From: Robiginitomaculum sp. | Lineage (GTDB): Bacteria; Pseudomonadota; Alphaproteobacteria; Caulobacterales; Maricaulaceae | Assembly (NCBI GenBank): GCA_002733605.1 | Contig: NVWK01000013.1 | Span: forward strand, 124,001 to 188,000 | Length of the DNA stretch: 64,000 nucleotides | Direction of reading: 5' to 3' | Shown here: positions 52,418-61,790 of the stretch, in pieces | How the letters are laid out: each line of letters opens with the position of its first letter | Position numbering within the stretch: position 1 is the first letter of the stretch | The notes under the pieces: generated by a model | Database searches by the model: none | Told to the model about the DNA's origin: nothing | Seen by the model: only the letters and a program-made list of their open reading frames with translations | Position numbers and translations under genes: made by a program

Positions 52418-53244
52418 GTTTCATCCTCTTGGTTTTGCAATATGCCCCGTAGGAAAATCGGCGCAAAAGCCTTGCTCTGGCGTATTTCCAGCTTGCCCTC
52501 CTTGGCAAGTTCCAATCCGGCCAAAAGCGAACTGGCCCGTATAGAACGTTTTGGGAGAGGCGTAGAAAAATCCTCGGGCTTTGGCAGTAAATCCTCCCAC
52601 GACACCCATTTCGAACCTTCAGCCCCCGTGCCTAAATACATAGCCCGCGCCAAACGGCTACGCGCTTCATCAAGGGACAACACCAAAGGCCTGGTAAGCT
52701 TGTGGTTACGCATGGCCGATTGCGAACGAATATCCCCATAGGCTTTAAGCATATCAAACAACTCGGCCTGATACAAAGGCGTGGTGCGCGAGCGCAAGCC
52801 TTCCGGTGCGCCGCGAACAAACACCTCTTGCCCGACCCGTTTTAACTTGAAAAACGCTTCTGAGGCCCGGCGCATCGCCTCCAGTCTTTGCAGACGAAAA
52901 GCCAGATGCGAAGCCAACTCGTCCGCCTCCGGCATTTCCTCTTCCCCTTCGGGCGTAGGCAAAATTAAACGCGACTTCAAATACGCCAACCAAGACGCCA
53001 TCACCAGATAATCTGCCGCCAGCTCTATGCGTAAATTTTGCGCCGCATTGATAAACGCCAGATACTGCTCTGCCAGCTCAAGAATAGAGAGACGGGCCAA
53101 ATCCACCTTCTGCATACGCGCCAGCTCGAGCAGCAAATGCAGCGGCCCTTCATAACCGTCAATATCAAGGATCAGGGCTTGCCCTTCCTCCGCAGCGTCA
53201 TCGGCCGCTTCAAACGCAATCCCTTCTAGAAATTCATCACTCAT
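52414..53244 (-). CDS. scpA: Segregation and condensation protein A (kleisin)
   Basis: The protein has 276 residues: N-terminal YEGPLHLLLELARMQKVDLA, then LSILELAEQYLAFI, ELAADYLVMASWLAYLKSRL and a C-terminal winged helix (SLLAGLELAKEGKLEIRQSK, AFAPIFL). This is the kleisin that bridges the SMC heads. scpB is coupled downstream by ATGA and nagZ lies upstream with an overlap. Confidence 0.95.
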   Translation of the reverse strand: MSDEFLEGIAFEAADDAAEEGQALILDIDGYEGPLHLLLELARMQKVDLARLSILELAEQYLAFINAAQNLRIELAADYLVMASWLAYLKSRLILPTPEGEEEMPEADELASHLAFRLQRLEAMRRASEAFFKLKRVGQEVFVRGAPEGLRSRTTPLYQAELFDMLKAYGDIRSQSAMRNHKLTRPLVLSLDEARSRLARAMYLGTGAEGSKWVSWEDLLPKPEDFSTPLPKRSIRASSLLAGLELAKEGKLEIRQSKAFAPIFLRGILQNQEDET

Positions 53245-54299
53245 GAGAACCCGAACATCTTGCTGAATTTATCAGCTTTATTGGACGCGCTTAAAATCCC
53301 CATTAAGTTTTCATATTCGGATAAACCCTGCTGGACATCAAAATCCATCGCGTACTCACTCATCAACCAAGCCAGCTCTGCCCGACGCATACTCTCCCCC
53401 GTCAAGGGTTTCAACCCTTTGGCAATTTGCACCATGGCTGGTAATTTACCACTACATTGCAAGACAATATCACACCCTGCCTTCAAAGTCTCTTCCGTCA
53501 GTTTCGTCAATCCACCTTTCAGAGCCTTCATATCCAGATCGTCACTCATCACCAAACCCTGATAGCCAAGCTCGCCACGGATCACACTTTGCATTGCATG
53601 CCTAGAAATCGTCACCGGTTTATGCGGGTCAACCGCACTGAGCACCACATGGGCCGTCATGGCCATCGGGGCGTCCATAAAGGCTTTGAACGGGATAAAG
53701 TCGCTATTGATAAGTGTCTCGAGGCTTTCCTCAATGATCGGCAAGGCTTTGTGGCTATCCACCTTGGCCCGACCATGGCCCGGCAAATGCTTGATCACAG
53801 GCACAACCCCGCCCGCCGTAAGCCCGGCCATACAAGCATGGGCAAGCTTAATCATAATCTCCGGGTTACAAGAAAACGCCCGATCGGAAATGATCGGGTC
53901 AGCGCCCCAGACCGGCAAATCCAGCACAGGCGCACAATTCGCGCTCACTCCCATATCTTTTAATTCGTGTGCAATGAGGCGAAAATTAAGCCACGCCGCC
54001 CGCAATCCGGCTCTTTGGTTTAGTTCGTACAAATCCCCGAACTTACCCGCCCACGGGGCTTCGCGCCAATGCGGAGGTTTGAAACGTTGTACACGCCCCC
54101 CCTCCTGATCGACGAAGATCAACGCATCCCGCCCGACACTTTCGCGTAAATCTATACACAATTTACGCACCTGATTTGGCGTTTCAATATTGCGAGCAAA
54201 CAAGATAAACGCCCACGGATTACAATCACGGAAAAACACCGCTTCACCCCGGGTTAACTCGGGGCCGGAACATCCGAAAATAGCAGCATTAATCGTCAT
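53241..54299 (-). CDS. nagZ: Beta-N-acetylhexosaminidase
   Basis: NagZ removes N-acetylglucosamine from muropeptides during cell wall recycling. The 352-residue GH3 protein has LFARNIETPNQVRKLC, VDQEGGRVQRFKPPHW, APVLDLPV, VIKHLPGHGRAKVDSHKALP (His/Asp catalytic loop), MTAHVVLSAVDP and LVMSDDLDMKAL (nucleophile Asp). No signal peptide, as expected for the cytoplasmic enzyme. It is coupled to scpA (53241-53244 overlap). Confidence 0.95.
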   Translation of the reverse strand: MTINAAIFGCSGPELTRGEAVFFRDCNPWAFILFARNIETPNQVRKLCIDLRESVGRDALIFVDQEGGRVQRFKPPHWREAPWAGKFGDLYELNQRAGLRAAWLNFRLIAHELKDMGVSANCAPVLDLPVWGADPIISDRAFSCNPEIMIKLAHACMAGLTAGGVVPVIKHLPGHGRAKVDSHKALPIIEESLETLINSDFIPFKAFMDAPMAMTAHVVLSAVDPHKPVTISRHAMQSVIRGELGYQGLVMSDDLDMKALKGGLTKLTEETLKAGCDIVLQCSGKLPAMVQIAKGLKPLTGESMRRAELAWLMSEYAMDFDVQQGLSEYENLMGILSASNKADKFSKMFGFS

Positions 54300-54308
54300 G
54301 GGTTAGGG

Positions 54309-55022
54309 TCATCTTTTCGTGACAATGCAATCTTGCCCACGCGTTTTCAACCGCGAGCACAAGGCTGTGGCCGCATTTTTATCGGCCAAGCCACTGACCC
54401 GCAACCGATAGTAAATGCCTTTAGCCCCCAGATCGACCCGTTTAATATCGGCGCTGTGCGCCGAGCCAATCACATCCCCCATTTTGTCATCCAAACGGGT
54501 CCAAAGCGTGTTGGCCTCTACGCGCGAGCGTAAAGACGCGACCTGCACCACATAAGCGCCCGCCCCAATAGCAGTGGTAGCACGCGGCGTTTTTACAGAA
54601 CTGGCAAGGGGTTTAGCTGTACGATCTTTAATCACCACATTTGCCGTAGATGTATCGGTTGGGGCTTTCGGTTTTGGCAAAGGTTGTTCAGCCACAGGCA
54701 CAAGCTGCACAGGGTCTTCCTTTAAAGTCCCGTTCAGTTTTTGATAAATCTCTTTATCCTGATTGGGCGTCTGCTCGCCGCCCCGATCAATTGGCACTTC
54801 CTTATAGGGTGAATTATCGGCCAATATACGCGGGGTTTGATCCCGGTCACGCGTCCCTGCCGCAAATAGTTTTAATACAATAAAGGCCATCACCACCAAG
54901 AAGACAAACGCGCCCAACAGCCACATCATGCCCCGCCGCGAGGATTGCTGGCGTACATCAAACGGCTCTAAAATCTCGTTTTCACTTTGCGGAAGATACG
55001 CGTCTTGTGGTTCATTTTCCAT
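54309..55022 (-). CDS. Membrane-anchored SPOR-domain protein
   Basis: The protein has 237 residues: a cytoplasmic lead, one membrane helix (MMWLLGAFVFLVVMAFIVLK), a long Pro/Lys-rich linker and a C-terminal SPOR domain (AYVVQVASLRSRVEANTLWT, then YYRLRVSGLADKNAATALCS, RLKTRGQDC). SPOR domains bind denuded septal peptidoglycan, so the protein is probably part of the division apparatus. It lies nine bases upstream of nagZ on the same strand. Confidence 0.85.
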   Translation of the reverse strand: MENEPQDAYLPQSENEILEPFDVRQQSSRRGMMWLLGAFVFLVVMAFIVLKLFAAGTRDRDQTPRILADNSPYKEVPIDRGGEQTPNQDKEIYQKLNGTLKEDPVQLVPVAEQPLPKPKAPTDTSTANVVIKDRTAKPLASSVKTPRATTAIGAGAYVVQVASLRSRVEANTLWTRLDDKMGDVIGSAHSADIKRVDLGAKGIYYRLRVSGLADKNAATALCSRLKTRGQDCIVTKR

Positions 55023-55151
55023 GTTTCATCCTTAAAGGGCGCCCGCACAACCCGAATCATGCAGACCGCCTTCGCTAGCTTATAACGCTTTTACGCTGTA
55101 ATATCGCCCATATTATGCCGATTTCAAGGTTAGGAAGGGGTTAATACGGGC

Positions 55152-56345
55152 TTACAAATATCCAGACACCGAAAACAGTTTTTTATGCTCTTCAATCGCG
55201 AATCTATCGGTCATACCGGCAATATAATCGCAAATGACCCGCGCTGTCTTCTCGGAACGCTCCCCGTCACATTGGGCATAAACATCGCTTGGCAACAGAT
55301 TTGGCCCCTCGATAAACAATTCAAACAATTCAGTCACCACCCGCGACGCCTGCCCCATCATCCGGTTGACTTTGTAATGGCGGTACATATTGGTGAACAA
55401 AAATGCGCGCAACGGCGCTTCTTCATCCCGAAATGCATCGGAAAATGCAATCACCGGCGCATCAAGTACGCGTACGGCATCGGCGCTTTGCGGTTTATAT
55501 TTCTCCAGCCGCACCCGACTTTCCTTAAGCACATCTGCCACCATATAGCCGATCATATCGCGAACCGTTTCGTGAATGAGCCGGCTTTCATCAAGTTCGG
55601 GATAGCGCGCCCGCACATCCGCAAACATCCGCCCCACCAACGGCACTGCGCACACATCTGCAACACTGAACAGACCGGCACGTAACCCGTCATCCAGATC
55701 ATGGTTATTATAGGCAATATCGTCGGCCAAAGCCGCCACTTGCGCCTCCGGCCCGGCAAAGGTTTCAAGCTCCAGCCCTTGCCAATCCTCCAGCGCCCGC
55801 ATGGCCCAAGGCAGGCTCTCCGCAGGCGCGTCTTTGGTGACAAGCGGCCCGTTATGCTTGGCAATCCCCTCCAAGGTCTCCCATGTCAGGTTTAGCCCGT
55901 CAAACAGGGCATATCGGCCTTCAAGTTTCTCGATAATACGCAAAGTCTGGGCATTGTGATCAAACCCGCCATAAGGCTCCATAACCACTTGCAATGCGTC
56001 CTCGCCACTATGGCCAAACGGCGGATGGCCCAAATCATGGGCCAAGGCCAGACATTCGGCCAAATCCTCGTCCAGCCCCAACACCCGCGCAATCGAACGC
56101 GCAATTTGCGCCACTTCTAACGAATGGGTCAGGCGGGTCCGGTAAGTATCCCCCTCATGGGCGACAAAAACCTGCGTTTTACCCTTGAGGCGCCGAAAAG
56201 CAGTCGAATGGATGATCCTGTCCTTGTCATGTTGGAACACGGTGCGCTCGGATTGGCTGTTTTGGTCGATGCGCCGTCCACGACTTTGAGCCGGGTCACT
56301 GGCATAAATTGCCCGTTCGCGCGTACAAGAATACATTGTTTTCAC
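55152..56345 (-). CDS. dgt: dGTPase-like HD-domain phosphohydrolase
   Basis: The protein has 397 residues: SRGRRIDQNSQSERTVFQHD, KDRIIHSTAFRRLKGKTQVF, THSLEVAQIARSIARVLGLD, CLALAHDLGHPPFGHSGEDA (the HD motif that binds metal), and ADDIAYNNHDLDDGLRAGLF. It hydrolyses dGTP or other dNTPs to nucleoside and triphosphate, a dGTPase-like subfamily common in alphaproteobacteria. The start is a GTG at 56345; an ATG at 56336 is possible. Confidence 0.92.
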   Translation of the reverse strand: MKTMYSCTRERAIYASDPAQSRGRRIDQNSQSERTVFQHDKDRIIHSTAFRRLKGKTQVFVAHEGDTYRTRLTHSLEVAQIARSIARVLGLDEDLAECLALAHDLGHPPFGHSGEDALQVVMEPYGGFDHNAQTLRIIEKLEGRYALFDGLNLTWETLEGIAKHNGPLVTKDAPAESLPWAMRALEDWQGLELETFAGPEAQVAALADDIAYNNHDLDDGLRAGLFSVADVCAVPLVGRMFADVRARYPELDESRLIHETVRDMIGYMVADVLKESRVRLEKYKPQSADAVRVLDAPVIAFSDAFRDEEAPLRAFLFTNMYRHYKVNRMMGQASRVVTELFELFIEGPNLLPSDVYAQCDGERSEKTARVICDYIAGMTDRFAIEEHKKLFSVSGYL

Positions 56346-56413
56346 AAAAGCACCTTTTGATTCTTTAACTTCCCCCCTATATTGAACATATCAAAGCAAG
56401 AAGCGAGCCGATT

Positions 56414-56785
56414 ATGTCCGAAGTCAACATTACCCCAAATACGCCATCAGGCACCACCCTCCCCGCTATCACGATGAGTGAAAGCGCGGCCACTAAGATC
56501 AATGCGATCATGGCCAAACAAGGCAAAACGCAGTTCCTGCGCGTTGCGGTCAATGGCGGCGGCTGTTCGGGGTTTCAATATGCATTCGACTTCGCAGATG
56601 TTCCCAATGAAGATGATTTGATTATCGAACGCGATGGCGCCCGCATTTTAATCGATGAGGTTTCGCAAGAATTTTTGAAAAACTCTGAAATTGATTATGT
56701 AAACGAACTCATCGGGGCCGCCTTCAAAATCCACAACCCCAATGCAACCGCGTCCTGTGGCTGTGGCACCAGTTTCTCGATTTAA
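56414..56785 (+). CDS. erpA: A-type iron-sulfur carrier protein
   Basis: The protein has 123 residues with three conserved cysteines: VNGGGCSGFQYAFDFAD and ASCGCGTSFSI. This matches IscA/ErpA-type carriers that hand Fe-S clusters to target enzymes. The N-terminus is about 18 residues longer than in the core family. Naming as erpA rather than iscA is by similarity of layout only. It is divergent from the dGTPase gene, the usual arrangement in alphaproteobacteria. Confidence 0.9.
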   Translation: MSEVNITPNTPSGTTLPAITMSESAATKINAIMAKQGKTQFLRVAVNGGGCSGFQYAFDFADVPNEDDLIIERDGARILIDEVSQEFLKNSEIDYVNELIGAAFKIHNPNATASCGCGTSFSI

Positions 56786-56786
56786 C

Positions 56787-57116
56787 ATGCCAGAGTTCAA
56801 TACTGTATCAGACTCTTTGTTGGGGAACCTTCTTATTCTTATCCCTGCACTCCTCACCATTATTGCGGGGCTAGGCTATGTTGTTAAAAGCATAGGTATA
56901 CTTAAGAATAAGCCTGCGACTTCACAAGACAAAGCCATTGCAAAAGACGCTCTGGAAAATAAACGGCTTTTACAGAAAATGGCAGCCCTGCGTAAACAGA
57001 TTGATGAGCTAGATGAGGACGACGAAGAACTTGTTGCGAAACTGCCTCAATTGGCTCAGGAATTAAATGAACTCACGGAAAAAATAATCAGCCGCACAAA
57101 CCAGCCCCATAAGTAA
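56787..57116 (+). CDS. Small membrane protein with coiled coil (109 aa)
   Basis: I start at the ATG at 56787, one base after the erpA stop; the upstream codons overlap erpA. One membrane helix (LLILIPALLTIIAGLGYVVK) is followed by a basic segment and a coiled coil (LLQKMAALRKQIDELDEDDE, ELVAKLPQLAQELNELTEKI). The topology suggests a bitopic protein with a cytoplasmic coil. No family was recognised. Confidence 0.65.
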   Translation: MPEFNTVSDSLLGNLLILIPALLTIIAGLGYVVKSIGILKNKPATSQDKAIAKDALENKRLLQKMAALRKQIDELDEDDEELVAKLPQLAQELNELTEKIISRTNQPHK

Positions 57117-57189
57117 GACTTAAACACATCAAAACCACCCGATACCGACACCATAACCTTCACCCTCTTAACGATAAAGATCAGACAAA

Positions 57190-57981
57190 ATGGATATAGC
57201 CAGTTGGAATGTAAATTCGATCAAAGCCCGTATCCCTGCCGTGACCCAATGGCTGGACGAAGCCAAGCCGGATGTGGTTTGTATTCAGGAGATTAAAACC
57301 GTTGATGAGGCCTTCCCGTTCGAACCCTTTGAGGAGCGCGGTTATAATGTGGCGGTGCACGGGCAGAAATCTTACAACGGTGTCGCCTTGTTCTCGAAAT
57401 TTCCGTTTGAAGAGGTGAACACTCGCCTGCCCGGTGATGATGATGACGAGCAAGCCCGCTATATTGAAGCGGTTATTTCGGGCGAAAATGGCCCTGTACG
57501 GTTTGCCAGTATTTATCTCCCCAATGGCAATCCTGTCGAAGACGGCAACGGCCCAAAATACGAATATAAAATGGCCTGGATGGAGCGCCTCTACGACCAT
57601 GCAAAGCATCTGCTCCAATATGAGGAACCTCTAATTTTAGCCGGAGATTACAATGTGATACCGACAGATGATGATGTATTCGACGCCGCCCTCTGGTCAG
57701 GCGACGCCCTGATAAGACCGCGCACACGCGCCGCGTTTCGCAAACTGCAACATCTCGGCCTGACCAGCGCCTATGAGCAGCTGGATGGTCGCCCGCACCA
57801 GTACACATTTTGGGATTACCAAGCTGGCGCGTGGCCTAAAAATCACGGCATTCGCATTGACCATCTTTTACTATCACCACAGGCCGCCGACCGGATAAAA
57901 TCCGTGCGTATAGACGCTCATGTCCGAGACCGCGAACGCCCGTCCGATCATGTACCGATTATCGGAAGTTTTGATTTATAG
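57190..57981 (+). CDS. xthA: Exodeoxyribonuclease III
   Basis: XthA is an AP endonuclease and 3'-5' exonuclease in base excision repair. The 263-residue protein has ASWNVNSIKARIPAVTQWLD, VVCIQEIKTVDEAFPF (catalytic Glu), GVALFSKFP, ILAGDYNVIPTDDDVF, FRKLQHLGLTSAYEQLDGRP, and RIDHLLLSPQAADR with ERPSDHVPIIGSF (catalytic His). Full length. Confidence 0.96.
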   Translation: MDIASWNVNSIKARIPAVTQWLDEAKPDVVCIQEIKTVDEAFPFEPFEERGYNVAVHGQKSYNGVALFSKFPFEEVNTRLPGDDDDEQARYIEAVISGENGPVRFASIYLPNGNPVEDGNGPKYEYKMAWMERLYDHAKHLLQYEEPLILAGDYNVIPTDDDVFDAALWSGDALIRPRTRAAFRKLQHLGLTSAYEQLDGRPHQYTFWDYQAGAWPKNHGIRIDHLLLSPQAADRIKSVRIDAHVRDRERPSDHVPIIGSFDL

Positions 57982-57989
57982 GGAGGAAA

Positions 57990-58946
57990 TCACCGCTTCT
58001 TTTGCGGCTTTGACACCCCGTCAATCACATCAAATATAGCGCTAATTTCGCTTAGGATTTTTTCGGTACGAGATGTATCCAGAAGGGTTTTGAACATAGA
58101 GTCAACCTCAAATTGGTTAGGGGCTTCGACAGCAATATGTAACCGCCGATCAAAAAACCCGAACCGGATTTTTTTGCCCGAAACAGTCGATTCCAAATCT
58201 ACCAGTTTTTGCATAAAAACCGGGGTCAACAAATACCGTGCCTCAACCTGATCCGTACCATAAGCCTCAAATATCTTCTCGAATACCGGATCGACAAGAC
58301 CAACCCGTTTCATACCGGCCTTCTTTTTCATGTTGAAAAACCCGCCATCGCGTAAAACAACTGTGCGGCCCAAAAACTCTCTATGAAAATCTATTTCGAG
58401 CATTATGCCGCGAAACACCGTCGACCAATGGGTTTTCCCGTCTTTGTCTGTATGTTTTTTCTCCATATGCGATTCACAGAAACTGAAATCGGCACCATGG
58501 GCATTTCCACTCATCTGGTCTTCGAATTTCACACGGTCATAATAACGTGGTAAAAGCCGGTTGGCTTGCCAAGGTTCCAAATCCGGCGAAATGAAATCCT
58601 TTTCGCTATATTTCCACCCGATAAATTCGCATATGTTTTCCATCATATACTGCTTTATTTCCCCGCTCAACGCATTGGCTATATGATGGAGAACCGCGAA
58701 CCCAATGCCGACCCCCATCAAGGCAGGAATGATCAATCCGGGCATAGATCCGGTCTTCATGTAAATGGTGATTGCGACCAACAGTCCAGAAATGGCGATA
58801 CCAAATCCAATTTTTTTGGCTTTGGTAACACCCACTTTTCGTTCCTGTTCCCGGCTTTCCAGATACGGCCCGATCTTGTCATTATAAAACGCATTAAACC
58901 CGTTAAACTCCGGGCGGCTCTCATCAAAGGGCACAATATTTGACAT
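57990..58946 (-). CDS. DUF3137 membrane protein
   Basis: The protein has 318 residues: a cytoplasmic start, two membrane helices (IGFGIAISGLLVAITIYMKT and LIIPALMGVGIGFAVLHHIA), and a soluble domain with DRVKFEDQMSGNAHGADFSF, HWSTVFRGIMLEIDFHREFL, YGTDQVEARYLLTPVFMQKL and FDRRLHIAVEAPNQFEVDSM. These are the DUF3137 (Galanin-like) blocks. The function is unknown. It is 25 bases downstream of valS on the same strand. Confidence 0.85.
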   Translation of the reverse strand: MSNIVPFDESRPEFNGFNAFYNDKIGPYLESREQERKVGVTKAKKIGFGIAISGLLVAITIYMKTGSMPGLIIPALMGVGIGFAVLHHIANALSGEIKQYMMENICEFIGWKYSEKDFISPDLEPWQANRLLPRYYDRVKFEDQMSGNAHGADFSFCESHMEKKHTDKDGKTHWSTVFRGIMLEIDFHREFLGRTVVLRDGGFFNMKKKAGMKRVGLVDPVFEKIFEAYGTDQVEARYLLTPVFMQKLVDLESTVSGKKIRFGFFDRRLHIAVEAPNQFEVDSMFKTLLDTSRTEKILSEISAIFDVIDGVSKPQKKR

Positions 58947-58971
58947 TTATTATGCTCCCATTCCCAGATGA

Positions 58972-61704
58972 CTAGGCAGGTAAATTCGCCAAAGCCTGTT
59001 GCAATTTCTCCAAATCGGCCCCAAATGTGGCCCGTCTTGTATGCTGCTCTGCAACAACGGTTTCAGGGGCACGGTCTGTAAAATTCTTATTGGCAAGCTT
59101 CTTGTCGATTTTATCCATTTCGTCCTGGATTTTACCGATTTCCTTTTCAAGCCTTGCCCGTTCTGCACCCAAATCAATCATGCCGGCAAGCGGCAAAGCA
59201 ATCGTCGCCTCATCGACCACCGCCTGTATAGAGGCTTTGGGGGCCGTTTCTGCCGTCTCCCAAGACGACATCCGTGCCATGCGTTCTAACACGCCTTTAT
59301 AGGTTTCCATCCGCGCAAGTGTCTCTGGTGCGGCGCCAATCAATACAAGTGTGGCCTTGGCCGCAGGCGGGACATTCATCTCTGAACGTACAGATCGCAC
59401 TTCGCTAATCAGTTTAATCAACCAGTCAATATCGGCCTCGGCTTTGGCGTCCAGATAACTGTCATCAAGCTCAGGCCAACTCGCCGAAATCAACAATGTT
59501 TCACGTGAAACATTTTCGCCGGACGCCGTTTTACCAGCCATCTCGTTCCATAATTCTTCGCTCACATAGGGCATAAACGGATGTAATAGCTTCAATATTT
59601 GATCCAGTGCCCACGCCGCACAGGCCCGGGTTTCGGTTTTGGCGGCCTCATCATCACCATTCATAATCGGCTTGATCAACTCTAGGTACCAGTCGCAATA
59701 CTGGCCCCAAGCAAACTTATAGATCGCGTCAGTCGCGTCATTAAAACGGTATGTTTCGATATTCACCGTTACACTTTGCGCGGCTTTCGTCGCTTCACCA
59801 ACAATCCAGCGATTGACCATTTGCGTACAGGACTTCGGATCAAAATCCGCGACGGGAACGCATTCGTTCATCTGGGCAAAACGGGCGGCGTTCCAGAGCT
59901 TGGTCCCGAAGTTCCGGTAGCCTTCAATTCGCTGTTCACTGAGGCGAATATCACGCCCCATCGCCGCCATAGCGCTCAGTGTAAACCGCAATGCATCCGC
60001 ACCGTATTTCTCGACCAGATCAAGCGGATCAACGACATTACCCTTGGACTTGGACATTTTCTTACCGTGTTCATCACGCACAATAGCATGGATATATACG
60101 GTCTTGAACGGGACATCCCCCATCAGATGCAAACCTTGCATCATCATGCGCGCGACCCAAAAGAAAATTATATCAAACGCTGTCACCACAACAGAGGTCG
60201 GGTAAAACCGCTTTAAATCCTCACTATCATCCGGCCAACCCAAGGTCGCAAATGGCCAGAGACCAGAGCTAAACCATGTGTCGAGAACATCCTCGTCACG
60301 CTCAAGGTCGACGTCTTTACCGTAATGCTCTTTTGCAGCCACATAAGCTTCGGCCTCGGTCTCTTTGACAAAGATATGTCCGTCCGGACCGTACCATGCC
60401 GGTACCTGATGCCCCCACCAGAGCTGGCGGGAAATACACCAAGGCTCAATATCGTGCATCCACATATCATAGGTTTTCTTCCAGTTCGCCGGTACGAATT
60501 TGGTGCGGCCATCATCCACGGCCGCAATCGCTTCCTTCGCCAACTCCTTAGCATTCACATACCATTGATCGGTTAGCATAGGTTCAATCACAACGCCCGA
60601 ACGATCCCCGAACGGTTGCTGGATGATTTTATCCTCGACTTTTTCGAGCAGACCGAGCGCATCAATATCCGCGACAACATGTTTGCGCGCTTCAAATCTA
60701 TCCATGCCGACATATTTAGCGGGCATAATATCACTGGCCACCATTCGGCCCTGCTCATCCATAAGGATATACATGGGCAGATCATGACGACGGGCAACTT
60801 CATAATCGTTGAAATCATGTGCGCCTGTAATTTTCACGGCCCCCGAGCCTTTTTCAGGATCAGGATGACGATCTGTAATGATCGGAATATAACGATCCGC
60901 GAGTGGCAATAATACCCGTTTACCAACAATCGGCGCATAGCGCTCGTCGGAGGGATGCACGGCAACCGCCCCGTCGCCCAGCATGGTTTCCGGTCGGGTC
61001 GTCGCGATTGAAATATAATTTCGGGTTTCGCGCAGAACGACATTACCGTCCTCGTCTTTTTCCACATATTCGTAAGTTTCGCCGCCTTCCAGCTCGTATT
61101 TAAAGTGCCAGAAATGTCCGTTCACTTCCCTTTGTTCAACCTCGAGGTTCGAGATCGCCGTCTGGAAATGCGGGTCCCAGTTGACCAATCGCTTATCACG
61201 GTAAATCAGGCCTTCTTCATGGAGTTTCACGAAAACCTTCAACACCCCCTCGGATAGCCCCTCATCCATCGTAAACCGGGATCTTGACCAGTCACACGAA
61301 GCCCCAAGGCGGCGGGTCTGGTTTTGAATATTACCGCCGCTTTCCTCTTTCCATTGCCAGACACGTTCAATAAACGCCTCGCGGGTCATGTCTTTACGGC
61401 CAATATCGCCCTGTTCGGCCATCTGGCGTTCCACAACCATTTGTGTCGCAATACCTGCATGATCCATACCCGGTTGCCACAGCACATCTTTGCCGCGCAT
61501 GCGCTCGAACCGGATCAACACATCTTGTAAGGTAACGTTCAGAGCATGGCCCATATGCAGGCTCCCCGTCACGTTCGGTGGCGGAATCACAATGCAATAT
61601 GGTTCTAGATCAGGATCGTATTTAGGCTTGAATGCCCCGCTCTCTTCCCAGCGTTTATAAATACGCGGCTCGGCGTCCTGCGGATTAAAACTTTTATCAA
61701 GCAT
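58972..61704 (-). CDS. valS: Valyl-tRNA synthetase
   Basis: The protein has 910 residues: the class I HIGH motif as PNVTGSLHMGHALN (residues 50-53 HMGH), the editing domain (ISIATTRPETMLGDGAVAVH), KMSKSKGNVVDPLDLV, an anticodon-binding domain and a C-terminal coiled coil (AERARLEKEIGKIQDEMDKI). Residues 731-736, Asn-Val-Ser-Arg-Glu-Thr, are encoded by a perfect parS site. The neighbour popZ is upstream on the same strand, a common order in alphaproteobacteria. Confidence 0.97.
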   Translation of the reverse strand: MLDKSFNPQDAEPRIYKRWEESGAFKPKYDPDLEPYCIVIPPPNVTGSLHMGHALNVTLQDVLIRFERMRGKDVLWQPGMDHAGIATQMVVERQMAEQGDIGRKDMTREAFIERVWQWKEESGGNIQNQTRRLGASCDWSRSRFTMDEGLSEGVLKVFVKLHEEGLIYRDKRLVNWDPHFQTAISNLEVEQREVNGHFWHFKYELEGGETYEYVEKDEDGNVVLRETRNYISIATTRPETMLGDGAVAVHPSDERYAPIVGKRVLLPLADRYIPIITDRHPDPEKGSGAVKITGAHDFNDYEVARRHDLPMYILMDEQGRMVASDIMPAKYVGMDRFEARKHVVADIDALGLLEKVEDKIIQQPFGDRSGVVIEPMLTDQWYVNAKELAKEAIAAVDDGRTKFVPANWKKTYDMWMHDIEPWCISRQLWWGHQVPAWYGPDGHIFVKETEAEAYVAAKEHYGKDVDLERDEDVLDTWFSSGLWPFATLGWPDDSEDLKRFYPTSVVVTAFDIIFFWVARMMMQGLHLMGDVPFKTVYIHAIVRDEHGKKMSKSKGNVVDPLDLVEKYGADALRFTLSAMAAMGRDIRLSEQRIEGYRNFGTKLWNAARFAQMNECVPVADFDPKSCTQMVNRWIVGEATKAAQSVTVNIETYRFNDATDAIYKFAWGQYCDWYLELIKPIMNGDDEAAKTETRACAAWALDQILKLLHPFMPYVSEELWNEMAGKTASGENVSRETLLISASWPELDDSYLDAKAEADIDWLIKLISEVRSVRSEMNVPPAAKATLVLIGAAPETLARMETYKGVLERMARMSSWETAETAPKASIQAVVDEATIALPLAGMIDLGAERARLEKEIGKIQDEMDKIDKKLANKNFTDRAPETVVAEQHTRRATFGADLEKLQQALANLPA
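59497..59512. other. parS: Perfect parS site inside valS
   Basis: TGTTTCACGTGAAACA matches the chromosomal parS consensus at 16 of 16 positions. The codons (minus strand) read Asn-Val-Ser-Arg-Glu-Thr, in a stretch of the anticodon-binding region that tolerates variation. ParB bound here would be near the popZ locus. Bacterial parS sites often lie inside genes close to the chromosome origin. Confidence 0.85.
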
Positions 61705-61723
61705 GGCAAACTCTTAAAAACAA

Positions 61724-61751
61724 ACCCGCCCCTTCGGATAAGAGGGCGGGT
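61724..61751 (-). terminator. Intrinsic terminator between popZ and valS
   Basis: On the minus strand ACCCGCCC pairs with GGGCGGGT across a 12-base loop and is followed by TTGTTTTT. It ends the popZ transcript 40 bases below its stop, so valS is likely to have its own promoter. Confidence 0.75.
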
Positions 61752-61790
61752 AAATTGTGTCATAACGTGCGGGTGCACAGATTTCCAGAT

